The notes: generated by a model not told the origin, from the sequence alone. Counted from the first letter of the stretch, positions 44,497 through 57,508 are shown. The stretch: DNA of 64,000 nt from Paraburkholderia kururiensis JCM 10599 = LMG 19447 (GCF_003986935.1 NZ_RJZE01000024.1:62001-126000); one strand, 5' to 3'. Program-made: numbers and translations.

Positions 44497-44508
44497 CGTG
44501 AGCGAAAT

Positions 44509-47500
44509 ATGGCGAGCACCACCCTCGGCGTCAAAGTCGACGACCTCCTGCGTACCCGGCTGAAAGACGCCGCCGCGCGCCTCGAGCGCACCCCCCACTG
44601 GCTCATCAAGCAGGCCATCTTTGCCTATCTCGAGAAGATCGAGCACGGCCAGCTGCCCGCCGAACTCACCGGTCACCACGGTGCAACCGACCTCGCCGAC
44701 GGCGCCGCCGTCGACGCCGAGGAAGACAGCGCCTCGCATCCGTTCCTCGAATTCGCGCAAAACGTGCAGCCGCAGTCGGTGCTGCGCGCGGCGATCACGG
44801 CGGCGTACCGCCGGCCCGAGCCGGAGTGCGTGCCGTTCCTGATGGGTCAGGCGCGTCTTTCGCCCAGCCTCGGCGCGGACGTGCAGAAGCTGGCCGCGCG
44901 CCTTGTCGAAGCCTTGCGCGCGAAGCGCTCGGGCGGCGGTGTGGAAGGGCTGATTCACGAGTTCTCGCTGTCGAGCCAGGAGGGCGTGGCGCTCATGTGC
45001 CTCGCCGAAGCGCTGCTGCGCATTCCCGACCGCGCCACGCGCGATGCCCTGATTCGCGACAAGATCAGCAAGGGCGACTGGAAGTCGCACGTCGGCCACG
45101 CGCCCTCGCTGTTCGTGAACGCGGCCACCTGGGGCCTGATGATTACCGGCAAGCTCGTCACGACCAACAGCGAAACGGGCCTCTCGTCCGCGCTGACGCG
45201 CCTGATTGGCCGGGGCGGCGAGCCGCTCATCCGCAAGGGCGTGGACATGGCCATGCGCCTGATGGGCGAGCAGTTCGTGACGGGCGAGAACATCAGCGAA
45301 GCGCTCGCGAACAGCCGCAAGTTCGAGGCGCGGGGCTTCCGCTATTCGTACGACATGCTGGGCGAAGCCGCCACCACGGAAGCCGACGCGCAGCGCTACT
45401 ACGCGTCCTACGAGCAGGCCATTCACGCCATCGGCAAGGCGGCGGGCGGGCGCGGCATCTACGAAGGCCCGGGCATCTCCATCAAGCTTTCGGCGCTGCA
45501 TCCGCGCTACTCGCGTTCGCAGCAGGAACGCACGATGACGGAGCTGCTGCCGCGCGTGCGCTCGCTCGCGATCCTCGCGCGCCGCTACGACATCGGTCTC
45601 AACATCGACGCCGAAGAAGCGGACCGCCTCGAAATCTCGCTCGATCTGCTCGAAGCGCTCTGCTTCGACCCCGAGCTGCAAGGCTGGAACGGCATCGGTT
45701 TCGTGGTGCAGGCGTACCAGAAGCGCTGCCCGTTCGTGATCGACTACATCGTGGACCTCGCACGCCGCAGCCGGCATCGCATCATGGTGCGGCTCGTGAA
45801 GGGCGCCTACTGGGACAGCGAAATCAAGCGCGCCCAGGTGGGCGGCCTGGAAGGCTACCCGGTCTACACGCGCAAGATCTACACGGACGTCTCGTACCTT
45901 GCGTGCGCGAAGAAGCTGCTCGCGGCGCCGGACGCCGTCTATCCGCAGTTCGCCACGCACAATGCCTATACGCTCTCGGCCATCTATCACCTCGCGGGGC
46001 AGAACTACTACCCCGGCCAGTACGAGTTCCAGTGCCTGCACGGCATGGGCGAGCCGCTGTACGAAGAGGTGACGGGGCCGGTCTCCGCAGGCAAGCTGAA
46101 CCGCCCGTGCCGCGTCTACGCGCCGGTCGGCACGCACGAGACGCTGCTCGCGTACCTCGTGCGGCGCCTGCTCGAAAACGGCGCCAACACGTCGTTCGTG
46201 AACCGTATCGCGGACACCTCCGTGCCGGTGGCCGAACTCGTGGCCGATCCGGTCGAGGAAGCCGCGAAGGTTTCACCCGTCGGCGCGCCGCATTCCAAGA
46301 TTCCGCTGCCGCGCAATCTGTATGGCGCAGAGCGCGTCAATTCGATGGGCCTCGATCTGTCGAACGAACATCGGCTCGCGTCGCTCTCGTCGGCGCTGCT
46401 GGCGAGTGCGCATCACCCGTGGCGCGCCGCGCCCATGCTCGACGACACCGAGACGGTGAGCGGCGTGGCGCGCGACGTGCGCAACCCGGCCGATCATCGC
46501 GACCTCGTGGGCACGGTGGTGGAAGCCACCGCCGCGCACGTGAACACGGCGCTCTCGCACGCCGTGGCCACCGCGCCGATCTGGCAGGCCACGCCCGTGG
46601 ACGCCCGCGCCGATTGCCTCGCGCGTGCTGCTGACCTGCTTGAAGCGCAAATGCACACGCTGATGGGCCTCGTGGTGCGCGAGGCGGGCAAGTCGCTGCC
46701 GAACGCAGTGTCCGAAATTCGCGAAGCCATCGACTTCCTGCGCTACTACTCCGCGCAGATTCGCAGCGAGTTCTCGAACGACACGCATCGCCCGCTCGGT
46801 CCCGTGGTCTGCATCAGCCCGTGGAACTTCCCGCTCGCCATTTTCATGGGTCAGGTGGCGGCAGCGCTGGCGGCGGGCAACACCGTGCTCGCCAAGCCCG
46901 CCGAACAAACGCCGCTGATCGCCGCGCAAGCCGTGCGCATTCTGCGTGAAGCCGGCGTGCCGGCCGGCGCCGTGCAACTGCTGCCGGGCGACGGCGAGAC
47001 CGTGGGTGCCGCGCTCGTGGCCGACCCGCGCACGCGCGCCGTGATGTTCACGGGCTCCACGGAAGTGGCGCGGCTCATCAACAAGACGCTCTCGGAACGC
47101 CTCGACGCCGAAGGCCGCCCGATTCCGCTGATCGCCGAAACCGGCGGCCAGAACGCGATGATCGTGGATTCGTCCGCGCTCGCGGAGCAGGTGGTGGCCG
47201 ACGTGCTGCAATCCGCGTTCGATTCGGCGGGTCAACGCTGCTCGGCGCTGCGCGTTCTTTGTCTGCAGGACGACGTCGCGGAACGCACGCTGGAAATGCT
47301 CACGGGCGCAATGCGCGAACTGACCATCGGCAACCCGGACCGCCTTTCGGTGGACGTGGGCCCCGTGATCGACGCCGACGCGAAGCGCGGCATCGACGCC
47401 CACATCGCCGCGATGCGCGAAAAGGGCCGCAAGGTGGCGCAACTGGACATGCCGGAAGGCTGCGCGCAAGGCACGTTCGTGCCGCCGACGTTGATCGAGA

Positions 47501-48483
47501 TCGATAGCCTCGACGAACTCAAGCGCGAAGTGTTCGGTCCGGTGCTGCACGTGGTACGTTACCGCCGCGCGCAACTCGACCGGCTGCTGGAGCAGATCCG
47601 CGCGACGGGATACGGGCTCACGCTCGGCATCCACACGCGTATCGACGAAACCATTGCGCATGTGGTCGGCCGCGCGCACGTGGGCAACATCTACGTGAAC
47701 CGCAACGTGATCGGCGCAGTGGTGGGCGTGCAGCCGTTCGGCGGCGAGGGTTTGTCGGGCACGGGGCCGAAGGCGGGCGGTCCGCTCTATCTGCAGCGGC
47801 TGCTCGCGACGCGGCCCGCGGGCTTGCCCGTGTCGCTCGCGCAGACGCTCGTGGTGGATGCGCCGCAAAGCGGTGACGGCAGCGACGAGGCGCAAGGCGC
47901 GGCGGGTTCGCCCGTGCCGCACTCCGCGCAGGCTGCGCTCACCGCGCTGCGCGACTGGCTGATCGCCGAGCGCGAGCCGGCACTGGCTGCTCGCTGCGAA
48001 AGCTACCTCGAGCACGTGCTCGTGGGCGCCACCGCTGTGCTGCCGGGCCCGACCGGCGAGCGCAACACGTACACGCTCGGCGCGCGCGGCACGGTGCTCT
48101 GCGTGCCGGCCACGGCGGGCGGCGCGCGGGCGCAGTTCGCGGCGGCGCTGGCCACCGGCAACCGTGCGCTCTTCGACGGCGCCGCGGGCGAGGCGCTGGT
48201 CGGCGCGCTGCCGGCCGCGCTCAAGCCGTATGCGAGCGTGAAGAAGGCTGCGGATGCCGTGTTCAACGCGGTGCTGTTCGAAGGCGACAGCGACGAGCTG
48301 CTCGCCCTCGTGAAGGAAGTGGCGAAGCGGCCGGGGCCCATCGTCTCGGTGCAGGGCGTGGCGGCGCATGCGCTCGCGAGCGGCGACGAAGACTACGCGC
48401 TCGAACGCCTGCTCACGGAACGCTCGGTCAGCGTGAACACGGCCGCGGCGGGTGGTAACGCGAATTTGATGACGATCGGCTGA
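44509..48483 (+). CDS. putA: Trifunctional PutA: repressor, proline dehydrogenase and P5C dehydrogenase
   Basis: A 1324-residue membrane-associated flavoenzyme oxidising proline to glutamate in two steps, and also an autoregulator. An N-terminal ribbon-helix-helix (TTLGVKVDDLLRTRLKDAA, about 3-45) binds put operator DNA. The FAD-barrel proline dehydrogenase domain follows (about 190-500; GPGISIKLSALHPRYSRSQ, RLVKGAYWD), then the aldehyde dehydrogenase domain with ISPWNFPLAIFMGQ, catalytic Glu877 (ETGGQNA) and Cys911 (SAGQRCSA), and a C-terminal domain of about 200 residues typical of long PutAs. The leader carries a terminator-like hairpin and two overlapping hairpins. The ATG at 44509 has only a weak ribosome site. 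Confidence 0.96.
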   Translation: MASTTLGVKVDDLLRTRLKDAAARLERTPHWLIKQAIFAYLEKIEHGQLPAELTGHHGATDLADGAAVDAEEDSASHPFLEFAQNVQPQSVLRAAITAAYRRPEPECVPFLMGQARLSPSLGADVQKLAARLVEALRAKRSGGGVEGLIHEFSLSSQEGVALMCLAEALLRIPDRATRDALIRDKISKGDWKSHVGHAPSLFVNAATWGLMITGKLVTTNSETGLSSALTRLIGRGGEPLIRKGVDMAMRLMGEQFVTGENISEALANSRKFEARGFRYSYDMLGEAATTEADAQRYYASYEQAIHAIGKAAGGRGIYEGPGISIKLSALHPRYSRSQQERTMTELLPRVRSLAILARRYDIGLNIDAEEADRLEISLDLLEALCFDPELQGWNGIGFVVQAYQKRCPFVIDYIVDLARRSRHRIMVRLVKGAYWDSEIKRAQVGGLEGYPVYTRKIYTDVSYLACAKKLLAAPDAVYPQFATHNAYTLSAIYHLAGQNYYPGQYEFQCLHGMGEPLYEEVTGPVSAGKLNRPCRVYAPVGTHETLLAYLVRRLLENGANTSFVNRIADTSVPVAELVADPVEEAAKVSPVGAPHSKIPLPRNLYGAERVNSMGLDLSNEHRLASLSSALLASAHHPWRAAPMLDDTETVSGVARDVRNPADHRDLVGTVVEATAAHVNTALSHAVATAPIWQATPVDARADCLARAADLLEAQMHTLMGLVVREAGKSLPNAVSEIREAIDFLRYYSAQIRSEFSNDTHRPLGPVVCISPWNFPLAIFMGQVAAALAAGNTVLAKPAEQTPLIAAQAVRILREAGVPAGAVQLLPGDGETVGAALVADPRTRAVMFTGSTEVARLINKTLSERLDAEGRPIPLIAETGGQNAMIVDSSALAEQVVADVLQSAFDSAGQRCSALRVLCLQDDVAERTLEMLTGAMRELTIGNPDRLSVDVGPVIDADAKRGIDAHIAAMREKGRKVAQLDMPEGCAQGTFVPPTLIEIDSLDELKREVFGPVLHVVRYRRAQLDRLLEQIRATGYGLTLGIHTRIDETIAHVVGRAHVGNIYVNRNVIGAVVGVQPFGGEGLSGTGPKAGGPLYLQRLLATRPAGLPVSLAQTLVVDAPQSGDGSDEAQGAAGSPVPHSAQAALTALRDWLIAEREPALAARCESYLEHVLVGATAVLPGPTGERNTYTLGARGTVLCVPATAGGARAQFAAALATGNRALFDGAAGEALVGALPAALKPYASVKKAADAVFNAVLFEGDSDELLALVKEVAKRPGPIVSVQGVAAHALASGDEDYALERLLTERSVSVNTAAAGGNANLMTIG

Positions 48484-48570
48484 GCCATCCCGGACCGGTC
48501 GGCGCAAAGAAGGAGGGGCACGGCGATCCCGTAAGCCGCTCCATTCCATACCTGGTATCAAGGAGAAGAT

Positions 48571-49719
48571 ATGCAACACACGATGAAACAGCTGGCAGGC
48601 GCAACGCTGGTTGCTGCAATGTCGCTGGCGGGGACCGCGCATGCGCAGCAGGCAGACGACGTGAAGATCGGCTTCGCGGGCCCGATGACGGGCGCGCAGG
48701 CGCACTACGGCAAAGATTTCCAGAACGGCATCACGCTGGCCGTCGAAGACATGAACGCGACGAAGCCCGTGATCGGCGGCAAGCCGGTTCACTTCGTGCT
48801 CGACTCGGCAGACGACCAGGCCGACCCGCGCACGGGCACCACCGTCGCGCAGAAGCTCGTTGACGACGGCATCAAGGGCATGCTCGGCCACTTCAACTCG
48901 GGCACGACGATCCCGGCTTCGCGCATCTACGCGAATGCGGGCATTCCCGAGATCGCGATGGCAACGGCGCCGGAATACACGCAGCAAGGTTTCAAGACCA
49001 CGTTCCGCATGATGACCTCGGACACGCAGCAAGGCTCGGTGGCCGGCGCGTTCGCGGTGAAGAAGCTCGGCATGAAGAAGATTGCGATCGTGGACGATCG
49101 CACGGCCTACGGCCAAGGTCTGGCCGACCAGTTCGAGAAGGCCGCGAAGGCGGCGGGCGCGACCATCGTCGATCGTGAATACACGAACGACAAGGCCGTG
49201 GACTTCAAGTCGATCCTGACCAAGCTGAAGGCTGCCAATCCGGACCTGATCTACTACGGCGGCGCAGACGCGCAGGCCGCGCCGATGGTCAAGCAGATGA
49301 AGGCGCTGGGCGTGAAGGCTCCGCTGATGGGCGGCGAAATGGTCCACACGCCGACCTTCCTGCAGCTTGCGGGCGACGCGGCGAACGGCACGGTGGCATC
49401 GCTTGCCGGCCTGCCGCTGGACGAAATGCCGGGCGGCAAGACATACGTCGAGAAGTACAAGAAGCGCTTCGGCGAAGACGTGCAGACCTACTCGCCGTAC
49501 GCGTATGACGGCGCGATGGCGCTCTTCACGGCCATGAAGAAGGCGAACTCGACCGACCCGGCGAAGTACCTGCCGTTCCTTGCGAAGACCGACATGCCGG
49601 CTGTGACGACGAAGCAGCTCGCCTACGACTCGAAGGGCGATCTGAAGAACGGTGGCATCACGCTGTACAAGGTCGTCGACGGCAAGTGGACGACGCTGGA
49701 AAGCGTGGGCGGCAAGTAA
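48571..49719 (+). CDS. Branched-chain amino acid-type ABC transporter substrate-binding protein (LivJ/LivK-like)
   Basis: A 382-residue periplasmic receptor, third of its class in the window and closest to the classic LivJ/LivK. The signal peptide (MQHTMKQLAGATLVAAMSLA) ends at AHA-QQA. Mature motifs: DDVKIGFAGPMTGAQAHYGKD, the ligand-loop HFNSGTTIPASRIYANAGIP, and KIAIVDDRTAYGQGLADQFE. AAGGAG is eight bases before the ATG. No permease or ATPase is beside it, so it must use a transporter encoded elsewhere, perhaps one of the two at 10-22 kb. It follows putA by 87 bases and ends at a strong terminator. Confidence 0.92.
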   Translation: MQHTMKQLAGATLVAAMSLAGTAHAQQADDVKIGFAGPMTGAQAHYGKDFQNGITLAVEDMNATKPVIGGKPVHFVLDSADDQADPRTGTTVAQKLVDDGIKGMLGHFNSGTTIPASRIYANAGIPEIAMATAPEYTQQGFKTTFRMMTSDTQQGSVAGAFAVKKLGMKKIAIVDDRTAYGQGLADQFEKAAKAAGATIVDREYTNDKAVDFKSILTKLKAANPDLIYYGGADAQAAPMVKQMKALGVKAPLMGGEMVHTPTFLQLAGDAANGTVASLAGLPLDEMPGGKTYVEKYKKRFGEDVQTYSPYAYDGAMALFTAMKKANSTDPAKYLPFLAKTDMPAVTTKQLAYDSKGDLKNGGITLYKVVDGKWTTLESVGGK

Positions 49720-49811
49720 GCTGCGTGGTTGCCCGCCTGGCTGATCGTTCGGCGAGGCGGCGCGCCAAAGGCAAGCTACCCGCAGGCGTCGCGACGAAGT
49801 AGACGCCATGA

Positions 49812-49850
49812 AAAAGCCCCGCAGGCCAATGCCTGCGGGGCTTTTCTTTT
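49812..49850 (+). terminator. Bidirectional intrinsic terminator
   Basis: A 15-bp stem AAAAGCCCCGCAGGC / GCCTGCGGGGCTTTT with a CAAT loop; T-rich on the plus strand and A-rich on the other side, so it can end both the binding-protein gene and the converging ThDP-enzyme gene. Confidence 0.92.
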
Positions 49851-49948
49851 GGGGCTCGCGTTATCGGCGGCGCGGAGCGGGCGGTGAATCGATGCACTCG
49901 GCATACCCGGCACACTCGGCGCACGGCACGCGTACGACGCACGCGGCC

Positions 49949-51658
49949 TCAGCCGCGCGCCTTCAGCGCCTGCTCGCGCAATTGACCGAGCGTAGCGGCG
50001 GGTGTGCTGGCGTCCTGCGGCACGCGCAGTTCGAGCAGCGCGGGCAGGCCCGAGTTGAGAGCGCGTTCCAGCGCAGGCAGGAAGTCCGCCGTGCGCTCCA
50101 CCGTTTCGCCGTGTGCGCCGAAGGCGCGCGCGAATGCGGCGAAGTCGGGGTTCGTCAGCCCCGTGCCATGCACGCGGCCCGGATACGTGCGCTCCTGATG
50201 CATGCGGATCGTTCCGTAATGGCCGTTGTTCACCACGATGAAGAGCACCGCGAGGCCGTATTGCATCGCGGTGGCCAACTCCTGTGCCGCCATCATGAAA
50301 CAGCCGTCGCCTGCGAACGCCACGACGGTGCGCTGCGGATACAGCGACTTCGCCGCAATCGCCGCCGGCACGCCGTAGCCCATTGCGCCGCTCGTGGGCG
50401 CGAGTTGCGAGCGGAAATGGCGGTACGAGAAGTGCCGATGCAGCCACGTCGCGTAATTGCCCGCACCGTTTGTCACGATGGCGTCTGCAGGCAGCCGCGC
50501 GCGCAGTTGCTGCATGATCTCGCCCAGCTGGATCTCGCCGGGCATCGGCCGCGGCTTGCGCCATTCGAGGTAGGCGCTGTGCGCTTGTGCTGCGCTGCCC
50601 GACCACACGGGCTCCTTCGAAGGCTGCAGTTGCGCGAGCAGTTCGGCGAGTTCCGGCATGCCGGAGACGATGGGCAACTCCGGCGCGTAGACCCGGCCCA
50701 GTTCCTCGGCGCCCTGATGGACGTGAACGAGCGTCTGCTTCGTCTTCGGGATGTCGAGCAGCGTGTAGCCGCCCGTGGTGGCTTCGCCAAGACGCGGGCC
50801 GAGTGCGAGCAGCAGGTCGGCATCGCGGATGCGTTGCGCGAGCGCCGGATTCACGCCGAGCCCGACGTCGCCCGCGTAGTTCGGATGCTCGTTGTCGAGC
50901 GTGTCCTGGTAGCGGAACGCGAGGCCGATGGGCAGGCGCCAGTTTTCGACGAAGCGCTGGAGGTTCTCGCAGGCCGCAGGCGTCCAGCCGCTGCCGCCCG
51001 CCACCACGAACGGCCGTTGTGCCGCTTCGAGCAACTCGCGCAGCCGCTCCATCTGCGCACGCGACGGTGAGGCCGCTACGCGCTGATAAGCCGGCGCGGG
51101 CGGCTGCGCCGGGCAGATGTCGCTCAGCACGTCTTCGGGCAGCGCGAGCACGACGGGGCCCGGGCGGCCCGACGTCGCCGTGTGAAACGCATGGCTCAGG
51201 TACTCGGGAATGCGCCGCGCGTCGTCGATCTGCGCGACCCACTTGGCCATCTGCCCGAACATGCGGCGGTAGTCGATTTCCTGGAAAGCCTCGCGGTCCA
51301 GATGTTCGCGCGCCACCTGACCGATCAGCAGGATCATGGGCGTGGAGTCCTGAAACGCCGTGTGAACGCCGATGGACGCGTGCGTCGCGCCCGGCCCGCG
51401 CGTGACGATCGCCACGCCCGGCCGCCCCGTCAGCTTGCCGACCGCCTCCGCCATGTTGGCCGCCGCGGCTTCGTGGCGGCAGACCACGGTCTGGATACGC
51501 TCCGTCTCGTCGTGCAGCGAATCGAGTACGGCGAGAAAACTCTCGCCGGGCACGCAGAACACGCGGTCAACGCCGTGGCCGAGCAGCGCATCGACGATGA
51601 GGCGCGCACCCGTTGTCGTATCGGAGGAAGAAGGGGCGGGAATGTTCGGCTGCGGCAT
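49949..51658 (-). CDS. Thiamine diphosphate-dependent enzyme, acetolactate synthase-like
   Basis: A 569-residue ThDP enzyme with the three-domain acetohydroxyacid synthase layout. The N-terminal Pyr domain has the cofactor-activating Glu63 in VVCRHEAAAANMAEA and GVAIVTRGPGATHAS. The central domain is present, and the C-terminal PP domain has the metal-diphosphate motif GDGCFMMAAQELATA ending in VVNN. Relatives include catabolic acetolactate synthase, benzoylformate decarboxylase-like and sulfoacetaldehyde acetyltransferase-like proteins. No IlvH small subunit is nearby, which argues against biosynthetic AHAS. AGGAGG lies ten bases before the ATG. Last gene of the leftward cluster. Confidence 0.85.
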   Translation of the reverse strand: MPQPNIPAPSSSDTTTGARLIVDALLGHGVDRVFCVPGESFLAVLDSLHDETERIQTVVCRHEAAAANMAEAVGKLTGRPGVAIVTRGPGATHASIGVHTAFQDSTPMILLIGQVAREHLDREAFQEIDYRRMFGQMAKWVAQIDDARRIPEYLSHAFHTATSGRPGPVVLALPEDVLSDICPAQPPAPAYQRVAASPSRAQMERLRELLEAAQRPFVVAGGSGWTPAACENLQRFVENWRLPIGLAFRYQDTLDNEHPNYAGDVGLGVNPALAQRIRDADLLLALGPRLGEATTGGYTLLDIPKTKQTLVHVHQGAEELGRVYAPELPIVSGMPELAELLAQLQPSKEPVWSGSAAQAHSAYLEWRKPRPMPGEIQLGEIMQQLRARLPADAIVTNGAGNYATWLHRHFSYRHFRSQLAPTSGAMGYGVPAAIAAKSLYPQRTVVAFAGDGCFMMAAQELATAMQYGLAVLFIVVNNGHYGTIRMHQERTYPGRVHGTGLTNPDFAAFARAFGAHGETVERTADFLPALERALNSGLPALLELRVPQDASTPAATLGQLREQALKARG

Positions 51659-51811
51659 TGCAGTGAAGCCTCCTGGATGGTTGGTCCTGAGTGGGTTCTG
51701 ATCGCGGACCTGAACAAGAGAACGAGTTCAGCAAATCATCGGACTTCGACAGCTTACGACGGCAAATCGCGCAACGTCACGACGCGAATCACGCGCTCCC
51801 GCAAACGCGGC

Positions 51812-53200
51812 TCAGCACTCGACGATGTTCACCGCCAGCCCGCCGCGCGAAGTTTCCTTGTACTTCGTCTTCATGTCGGCGCCCGTTTCGCGCATCGTCT
51901 TGATGACCGAGTCGAGCGACACGTAGTGGCTGCCGTCGCCGCGCAGCGCCATGCGCGCGGCGTTCACGGCTTTCACGGAAGCCATCGCGTTGCGTTCGAT
52001 GCAGGGAATCTGCACCATGCCGCCCACCGGGTCACAGGTGAGGCCGAGGTTGTGTTCCATGCCGATCTCGGCGGCGTTTTCCACCTGCTTCGGCGTGCCG
52101 CCCATGACGGCCGCGAGTGCGCCTGCCGCCATCGAGCACGCCACGCCCACCTCGCCCTGGCAGCCCACTTCGGCGCCCGAAATCGACGCGTTGAGCTTGT
52201 ACAGAATGCCGATGGCGGCAGCCGTCATGAGGAAGTCGAGCACGCCTTGTTCGTTCGCGCCTGGCATGAAGCGCGTGTAGTAGTGGAGCACCGCGGGGAT
52301 GATGCCTGCCGCGCCGTTGGTGGGCGCCGTGACCACGCGCCCGCCCGCGGCATTTTCCTCGTTCACGGCGATGGCGTAGAGGTTGATCCAGTCCACCATC
52401 GAAAGCGGGTCTTGCAGTGCACGTTCCGGGTTGCCCGTGAGCGCGCGGTAAAGCTGCGGCGCGCGGCGCTTCACCTGGAACGGACCGGGCAACGTGCCGT
52501 CCGCATCCGGATTGTTGATGCCGCAGCCGCGCGCCACGCACGACTGCATCACGTTCCAGATCTTCAAGAGGCCGGCGCGCGTTTCTTCGTCGGTGTGCCA
52601 GGCGCGCTCGTTTTCCCACATCAGCTGTGCGATGGTCTTGCCCGTGGCCGCACACATGGCGAGCAGTTCGTTGCCGGTGCGAAACGGATGCGGCAACTGG
52701 TCGACGGCGGCGAGCACTTTCGTGTTCGGTGCACCCGCCGTCACGACGAAGCCGCCGCCCACGGAGAGATACGTCGATTCGCGCAGCGTGGCGCCTTCGA
52801 CGTCGAACGCGTGGAGCTTCATGCCGTTGGGATGCTCGGCGAGCGCCTGACGGAAGAAGCCGATGTGGTCATTCTGCACGAACGGCACGGCGTGCCGGCC
52901 CAGCAGCGCAAGCGCGCGCGATTGCTTCACGGTTTCGAGGCGCACGGCGATCGTATCGGGGTCGACGGTATCCGGTGCGTCGCCCATAAGACCGAGCATT
53001 ACGCCTCGGTCGGTGCCGTGGCCTTTGCCGGTGGCGCCCAGCGATCCGTACAGATCCACCTTCACCGATGCGGTCGCGTCGAGCAGACCGTCGCGCTCGA
53101 GCCCCTGCGCGAACATCAGCGCCGCGCGCATCGGACCCACTGTGTGCGAGCTGGAGGGACCGATGCCGATTTTGAAGAGGTCGAACACGCTGACTGCCAT
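51812..53200 (-). CDS. sdaA: L-serine dehydratase (ammonia-lyase), iron-sulfur type
   Basis: A 462-residue single-chain L-serine deaminase (L-serine to pyruvate and ammonia). Both domains are present: the N-terminal beta domain (VFDLFKIGIGPSSSHTVGPM) and the C-terminal alpha domain with RVVTAPTNGAAGIIPAV, EVGCQGEVGVACSMAAGAL and LTCDPVGGMVQIPCIERN, whose cysteines hold the [4Fe-4S] cluster. AGGAG precedes the ATG. It lies downstream of the glycine-cleavage genes and probably belongs to the same glycine-responsive unit, draining serine made from glycine. Confidence 0.95.
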   Translation of the reverse strand: MAVSVFDLFKIGIGPSSSHTVGPMRAALMFAQGLERDGLLDATASVKVDLYGSLGATGKGHGTDRGVMLGLMGDAPDTVDPDTIAVRLETVKQSRALALLGRHAVPFVQNDHIGFFRQALAEHPNGMKLHAFDVEGATLRESTYLSVGGGFVVTAGAPNTKVLAAVDQLPHPFRTGNELLAMCAATGKTIAQLMWENERAWHTDEETRAGLLKIWNVMQSCVARGCGINNPDADGTLPGPFQVKRRAPQLYRALTGNPERALQDPLSMVDWINLYAIAVNEENAAGGRVVTAPTNGAAGIIPAVLHYYTRFMPGANEQGVLDFLMTAAAIGILYKLNASISGAEVGCQGEVGVACSMAAGALAAVMGGTPKQVENAAEIGMEHNLGLTCDPVGGMVQIPCIERNAMASVKAVNAARMALRGDGSHYVSLDSVIKTMRETGADMKTKYKETSRGGLAVNIVEC

Positions 53201-53246
53201 TACTGCTCCTGGAACGAAGGATTGAGTGAAAGTTTTCCGCCGCGAC

Positions 53247-54389
53247 TCAGCGTGCCGGCAACGGCAAGCACACGGCGAGCCACGCGGGCGGCGTGGGCGC
53301 GAGCTTCAGCGCGATGGGCGCATAGCGTCCGTCGAGGCGCGCGGCCAGGTGGAACAGTTCGGCCGCGTTCTTCGGGTCCCATTCGCCCGAATAGCCCGGT
53401 AGCCCGGCTTCGCGACGCTTCGCATCGAAGGCGACCGTGGAGTGCACGAACTCCTCGTGCGTCTTCTGGCCGAGCGCATACGGCGTGAGCCAGTTGAGCG
53501 CGGCGGCGAGCGTCGCGCCGCTGGGTGCGCGCTCGGGCAGCCAGTTGCGGTTGTGCCGGCGTGCCGCAAGCGCAGCCGTGACAAGCGGCTGCAGGTCGTA
53601 CGTGACGTAGTGCAGCGCGTCGCGCTCGGTGAAATCGACGGTGGAGCCGTCAGGCTCGATGTTGTCGCCGATGTGCTCCACGAAGAGCCGCTGCGCTGCC
53701 GCAATCATCTTGCGGTTATCCAGCGTGAACGCTGCCATCGCGATCAGTTTGATGCGGTGGCTTTGCCAGTTGTTCCTGAACGTGCCCGCAAGCGGGCGCG
53801 GCTGCGCGTCGATCTGCGCGATGTAGCCGTTGGCGAACTTCGTGAGGAAGGCCATCGTGGCATTGCGCGTCTTCACGGGCAGCGCGCTCGCGGTCATGTC
53901 GTAGGCGAGAATCAGCCCTTCGAAATGCGTTTCGTCGATGGGGTTGAAGCTCGGTTGATACGTGGTGACCCATGCGTAGAGCAGGCGGTCGACGAGCTTC
54001 AGGAAGCGGTCGTCCGTGGTGGCGCGCCAGGCGAGCGCGGCGTTGCGCATCAGGTCGAGATCTTTTTCGGCTTCCACGCTCTGGTCGTAGATGCCTTCGT
54101 GCGGCAACGTGCCTTCGGTGTGCAGCCGCGGCACCGCGTGTGGTGTTTCGTTCACGCGCGCCTGCACGTCGGCCACCAGTGCCTTGACGCCCGGGTCCGT
54201 GCTCGTGCGTTCGCTGCTTTGCAGCGCGGGCGCCGCACAGAAATTCATGGCCGCCAACGCCGCAGCCGCGGGCCATGCGAGCGCGCCACCGGCCACAACC
54301 AGCGCGGCGACGCGAATCGCCCACGAGGAAGACGCATGCCGCGAGCCGTGTACGGGCCTTGTTGTTGTCGTTCGCACCTCTCGCACCAT
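53247..54389 (-). CDS. Alginate lyase family exported protein
   Basis: A 380-residue protein with an N-terminal signal or anchor (hydrophobic block about 26-47 after a basic start, ending in ALA). The body is alpha-helical in the alginate lyase (PL5-like) pattern: KALVADVQARVNETPHAVPRLHTEG, a substrate-cleft FRNNWQSHRIKLIAMAAF with Asn-Asn and His, and ERDALHYVTYDLQPLVTAA with the second His-Tyr pair. In PL5 enzymes Asn/His/Tyr catalyse cleavage of poly-mannuronate. It sits 46 bases before sdaA and 168 after gcvP, in an unrelated metabolic operon. Its acquisition there looks like an insertion. Polysaccharide substrate not certain. Confidence 0.75.
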   Translation of the reverse strand: MVREVRTTTTRPVHGSRHASSSWAIRVAALVVAGGALAWPAAAALAAMNFCAAPALQSSERTSTDPGVKALVADVQARVNETPHAVPRLHTEGTLPHEGIYDQSVEAEKDLDLMRNAALAWRATTDDRFLKLVDRLLYAWVTTYQPSFNPIDETHFEGLILAYDMTASALPVKTRNATMAFLTKFANGYIAQIDAQPRPLAGTFRNNWQSHRIKLIAMAAFTLDNRKMIAAAQRLFVEHIGDNIEPDGSTVDFTERDALHYVTYDLQPLVTAALAARRHNRNWLPERAPSGATLAAALNWLTPYALGQKTHEEFVHSTVAFDAKRREAGLPGYSGEWDPKNAAELFHLAARLDGRYAPIALKLAPTPPAWLAVCLPLPAR

Positions 54390-54556
54390 GCGGGACTCCC
54401 GAGTCGAGCTGACAGGTGTGTGATGTTAACGGTTTGCGAGGCGCGAAGGCGAGTTTCCCGCGTCGCTATTGCGGCTGCTGGGCGCGGGGTGAATCGGAAG
54501 CTAGAGCTGAAGCGCTGCGGCGACCCATGAACCGGGCCGCCGCATGCGGGTAGCGA

Positions 54557-57508
<2,952 letters not shown>

